From Paenibacillus oralis (lineage in GTDB: Bacteria; Bacillota; Bacilli; Paenibacillales; Paenibacillaceae): a stretch of DNA of 64,000 nucleotides. The notes under the pieces are model-generated. The model saw only the letters and a list, made by a program, of their open reading frames with translations. It was not told the origin of the DNA and did no database searches. Positions 61,627-64,000 of this stretch are shown piece by piece (position 1 is the first letter of the stretch; each line of letters begins with the position of its first letter). The translations under genes and the position numbers were made by a program. The stretch lies in the NCBI RefSeq assembly GCF_003863965.1, contig NZ_RRCN01000001.1, positions 2,862,527 to 2,926,526 of the forward strand. Direction: 5' to 3'.

Positions 61627-61750
61627 TTTTTTTAATTCTAGATAGGTAAGAAGAGGAAAGATTGAAGCATATCTTCCATCCGTTGCAAATGGGTGCGGGA
61701 TATGCTTTTCTATTTATAGATTGTTGTGACACTGTGGATGAGGTGCTTTT

Positions 61751-62365
61751 ATGGAACCGGTGATTTTTTCGGAAAACAAGGAACGGGCCGAAGAGGCCGC
61801 GCAGGCGAAACCAGGCCCTGAACCGTCCGGCCCGCAAAGCCGCCTGGCTGGGGAAATATGGGATTTGCTCAAAACGGTGATCGTCGCTTTTGCCATTATG
61901 CTGCTGCTTAACATATTCGTGTTCAATTTGTCGATCGTGAAGGGGCAATCGATGGAACCGACCTTGGAGGAGCGCGAGCGGCTGTTTATCGACAGGCTGG
62001 TTTACCGTTTCGGCCATCCGCAGCGCGGGGAGGTCGTGATTTTGAAGGATCCCAGCGCCGAAGGGGAGCGCAAACCGTTTCTCGTCAAACGGGTGGTCGC
62101 CGTGCCCGGAGATACGGTGGAAGTGCGGGACCATATGCTCTGCGTCAACGGCGAGGAGCAGGATGAACCCTATACCGATGCGATGATCGAGGATGGCGAC
62201 GTGCCGCCCGTCAAGCTGGGCGAAGGGGAATACTTCGTAATGGGCGATAACCGCCATGCCGGGAGCAGCAAGGACAGCCGGTATTTCGGCAGCGTGAAGG
62301 AAGACCAAATTGTCGGCAGAGCCGAGTTCGTGTTTTGGCCTATCGGCAAAATCCGCGGTTTATAG
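61751..62365 (+). CDS. sipS: Type I signal peptidase
   Basis: A 204-residue protein with a hydrophilic Pro/Glu-rich N-terminus, one membrane anchor (TVIVAFAIMLLLNIFVFNL) and the extracellular protease domain: S67 in KGQSMEPT and K113 in FLVKRVVAVPGD are the Ser-Lys dyad, and VMGDNRHAGSSKDSRYFG is the conserved box E. It removes signal peptides from secreted proteins. GAGGTG precedes the ATG. RNase HI follows 23 bp downstream. Confidence 0.94.
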   Translation: MEPVIFSENKERAEEAAQAKPGPEPSGPQSRLAGEIWDLLKTVIVAFAIMLLLNIFVFNLSIVKGQSMEPTLEERERLFIDRLVYRFGHPQRGEVVILKDPSAEGERKPFLVKRVVAVPGDTVEVRDHMLCVNGEEQDEPYTDAMIEDGDVPPVKLGEGEYFVMGDNRHAGSSKDSRYFGSVKEDQIVGRAEFVFWPIGKIRGL

Positions 62366-62388
62366 CCTGCGAGTCTGGAGGATGAACG

Positions 62389-62829
62389 GTGAAAGAGATA
62401 ACGATTTATACCGATGGCGCCTGTTCCGGAAACCCGGGCCCGGGGGGCTGGGGCGCTGTATTAATGTTTAACGGGCATCGCAAGGATCTGTCCGGCGGCG
62501 AGAAAATGACCACAAACAACCGGATGGAAATCCAGGCGGTCATTTCCGCGCTCAGTCAGCTGAAGGAGCCGTGCCGGGCCAAAGTTTACAGCGATTCCGC
62601 CTATGTGGTGAACTGCTTTCAGCAGGGCTGGATTCGGGGCTGGCTCAAAAACGGTTGGAAAAACAGCAAAAACCAGCCGGTGGAAAACAAAGACCTGTGG
62701 CAGGAATTGTGGCGGCTGATGGGCATCCACCAGGTCGAATACGTTAAGGTCAAAGGTCACAGTGACAATGAGCTCAACAATCATTGCGATATGCTGGCCC
62801 GGGAAGCGATTAAGCGGCTGCCTTCCTGA
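62389..62829 (+). CDS. rnhA: Ribonuclease HI
   Basis: A 146-residue enzyme. Catalytic residues are D9 (YTDGACSGNPGPGGWG), E47 (NNRMEIQA), D69 (YSDSAYVVN) and D134 (NNHCDMLAREA), with H124 in VKGHSDNELN. It cuts the RNA strand of RNA-DNA hybrids. The GTG start has GGAGGATGAAC upstream. The basic protrusion (WLKNGWKNSKNQPVENKDLW) typical of E. coli-like RNase HI is present, which many Bacillus RNase HI-like proteins lack. Confidence 0.95.
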   Translation: MKEITIYTDGACSGNPGPGGWGAVLMFNGHRKDLSGGEKMTTNNRMEIQAVISALSQLKEPCRAKVYSDSAYVVNCFQQGWIRGWLKNGWKNSKNQPVENKDLWQELWRLMGIHQVEYVKVKGHSDNELNNHCDMLAREAIKRLPS

Positions 62830-62902
62830 CTGGCTTTATCGGAATAAAACAACTTAGGGGCCGTTTGCCGCCCGTAAAATTTACATCAAGGAGGGGAAGG
62901 GA

Positions 62903-64000
62903 GTGGCAAAGACAATCCACGACGGCAGCGTCGTTCCTGCAAGCACCAGCGGGTGGGCGGATTTGAAACGTGAAATAAAGGAAAACGCGGCGTCGCTTGG
63001 CATCGACGATATCGGCTTTGCCTCCGCGGACCCTTTTATTTCGCTGAAGGCGATTTTGCTGGACCGGCGTAAAAAAGGATACGAATCCGGGTTCGAGGAA
63101 CCGGATATCGATAAGCGCGTTTACCCCGAGTTGACCCTTGAGCAGCCGGCTTCCCTGGTTTCGATCGCCGTGGCGTATCCTTCCAAGATGGACAACCCGC
63201 CGAAGTCCGAGCCAGGGCTGCGGCGCGGGATACTGGCCAGATCGGCTTGGGGACGGGACTACCATCAGGTGCTCCGCGAGGCGATGGCCAAGCTGGAGGA
63301 CTTCATACGGGAGCGGGTTCCGGAAGCGCGGATCGAGAGCATGGTGGATACCGGAGCTTTGGTCGACCGTGCGGTGGCGGAGCGGGCGGGAATCGGCTTT
63401 AAAGGGAAAAACTGCGCGATCATCTCGCCCAAATGGGGTTCATGGATCTACCTCGGCGAGATGATCACGAACATTCCTTTTCCGCCGGATTCCCCGGTCA
63501 CGGAGGATTGCGGCGAATGCACGAAATGCATCGATGCCTGTCCGACCGGGGCGCTTGTCGGGCCAGGCGTGCTGAACGCGCAGCGGTGCATTTCCTTTTT
63601 AACGCAAACGAAAGGGTTTGTCGAAGAGGAGTTCATGGTCAAAATCGGCAACCGGCTTTACGGTTGCGATACATGCCAGGTGGTTTGTCCGAAAAACAAG
63701 GGCAAGTCCTGGAACCACCGGCCGGAGCTGCAGCCCGATCCGGAGACGGTTAAGCCGCTGCTCCTGCCGCTTCTCGATATAAGCAACCGGGAATTCAAGG
63801 AGCGCTTCGGTGACAGCGCGGCGGCCTGGAGGGGGAAAAAACCGATTCAGCGAAATGCGGTCATTGCGCTCGGAAACTTCAAAGACGCGGCTTCCGTGCC
63901 GAAATTAATAGATATACTGTTTCATGATCCTCGTCCGGTGCTTCGCGGCACAGCCGCCTGGGCACTCGCCCGGATCGGGGGAGAAGCGGCGGCGGAGGCG
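62903..64000 (+). CDS. queG: Epoxyqueuosine reductase QueG (cut by window edge)
   Basis: The GTG at 62903, after GGAGGGGAAGG, opens 366 codons to the window end. After DDIGFASADPF, RRKKGYESGFE, VAYP and DTGALVDRAVAERAGIGFKGKNC come two 4Fe-4S sites, CGECTKCIDACPTGAL and CDTCQVVCPKN, that define QueG (cobalamin-dependent last step of queuosine in tRNA). From about residue 310 the sequence continues into a HEAT-like repeat (RNAVIALGNFKDAASVPKLIDIL and GTAAWALARIGGEAA), as in the longer Bacillales QueG. The C-terminus is outside the window. Confidence 0.93.
   Translation, partial: MAKTIHDGSVVPASTSGWADLKREIKENAASLGIDDIGFASADPFISLKAILLDRRKKGYESGFEEPDIDKRVYPELTLEQPASLVSIAVAYPSKMDNPPKSEPGLRRGILARSAWGRDYHQVLREAMAKLEDFIRERVPEARIESMVDTGALVDRAVAERAGIGFKGKNCAIISPKWGSWIYLGEMITNIPFPPDSPVTEDCGECTKCIDACPTGALVGPGVLNAQRCISFLTQTKGFVEEEFMVKIGNRLYGCDTCQVVCPKNKGKSWNHRPELQPDPETVKPLLLPLLDISNREFKERFGDSAAAWRGKKPIQRNAVIALGNFKDAASVPKLIDILFHDPRPVLRGTAAWALARIGGEAAAEA

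Overview
The window looks like a chromosomal segment of a Paenibacillus-like endospore-forming Firmicute. Supporting signs are a Spo0E-type phosphatase, a bacilliredoxin, an LtaS-type lipoteichoic-acid synthase, a Firmicute type I signal peptidase, strong GGAGG ribosome-binding sites with frequent TTG/GTG starts, many AraC regulators, and an LplB/YtcP-type sugar ABC transporter. Most of the sequence is GC-rich. The first ~2.5 kb is visibly AT-rich and looks acquired. No rRNA, tRNA, CRISPR array, transposase or phage gene was seen.

Layout: 1-3.1 kb holds a cut AraC gene, a sugar acetyltransferase, a MATE pump and gene relics. 3.2-13.2 kb holds a nitroreductase, an AIM24-like protein with a coiled-coil membrane partner, a divergent MFS/TetR pair with operator-like palindromes, an SDR, WrbA, a phosphodiester-glycosidase-domain protein, an AraC regulator and a second MATE pump. 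13.4-20.6 kb holds LtaS, a structured RNA candidate, a MutS2-family protein without Smr domain, free-Met-sulfoxide reductase, Spo0E-like protein and a hydrolase. 20.8-24.5 kb holds an acetyltransferase and an ECF transporter; its S component and fused ATPase lie behind a promoter overlapped by a perfect BirA-type palindrome. 25.4-34.1 kb holds a secreted Ig-like protein with a decayed tail, a DHA2 pump, a MarR regulator, a broken ecsAB locus and a flavoprotein. 34.3-41.4 kb holds a sensor kinase, bacilliredoxin, NadE and a Yip1/HlyD/MacB-type operon. 41.5-47.5 kb holds an exonuclease and a divergent cluster that joins the MetNIQ methionine-type ABC transporter to a zinc-site UroD-like methyltransferase candidate, a ProC-like reductase and a VOC protein. 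47.6-51.0 kb holds an AraC/GyrI-like regulator, AcpS and MutY. 51.9-59.8 kb is a complete beta-glucan utilisation locus (AraC, ABC permeases and binding protein, BadF-type kinase, GH4, GH16). 59.8-64 kb holds SodA and a small partner, an acetyltransferase, signal peptidase, RNase HI and the start of QueG.

The most unusual signal is between the genes. At least eight intergenic elements of about 180-230 bp share one plan: four short quasi-palindromic units, usually two pointing forward and two pointing back, with the units of a pair about 50-52 bp apart. Four different unit sequences (families A-D here) use this plan. In two families the two arms of the repeat change together between copies or units, which points to selection for base pairing or a symmetric protein site. 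Family A has six copies, family B two full copies plus a half element and a lone unit, and C and D one each. I know of no described element with this plan, but I could not search for one.
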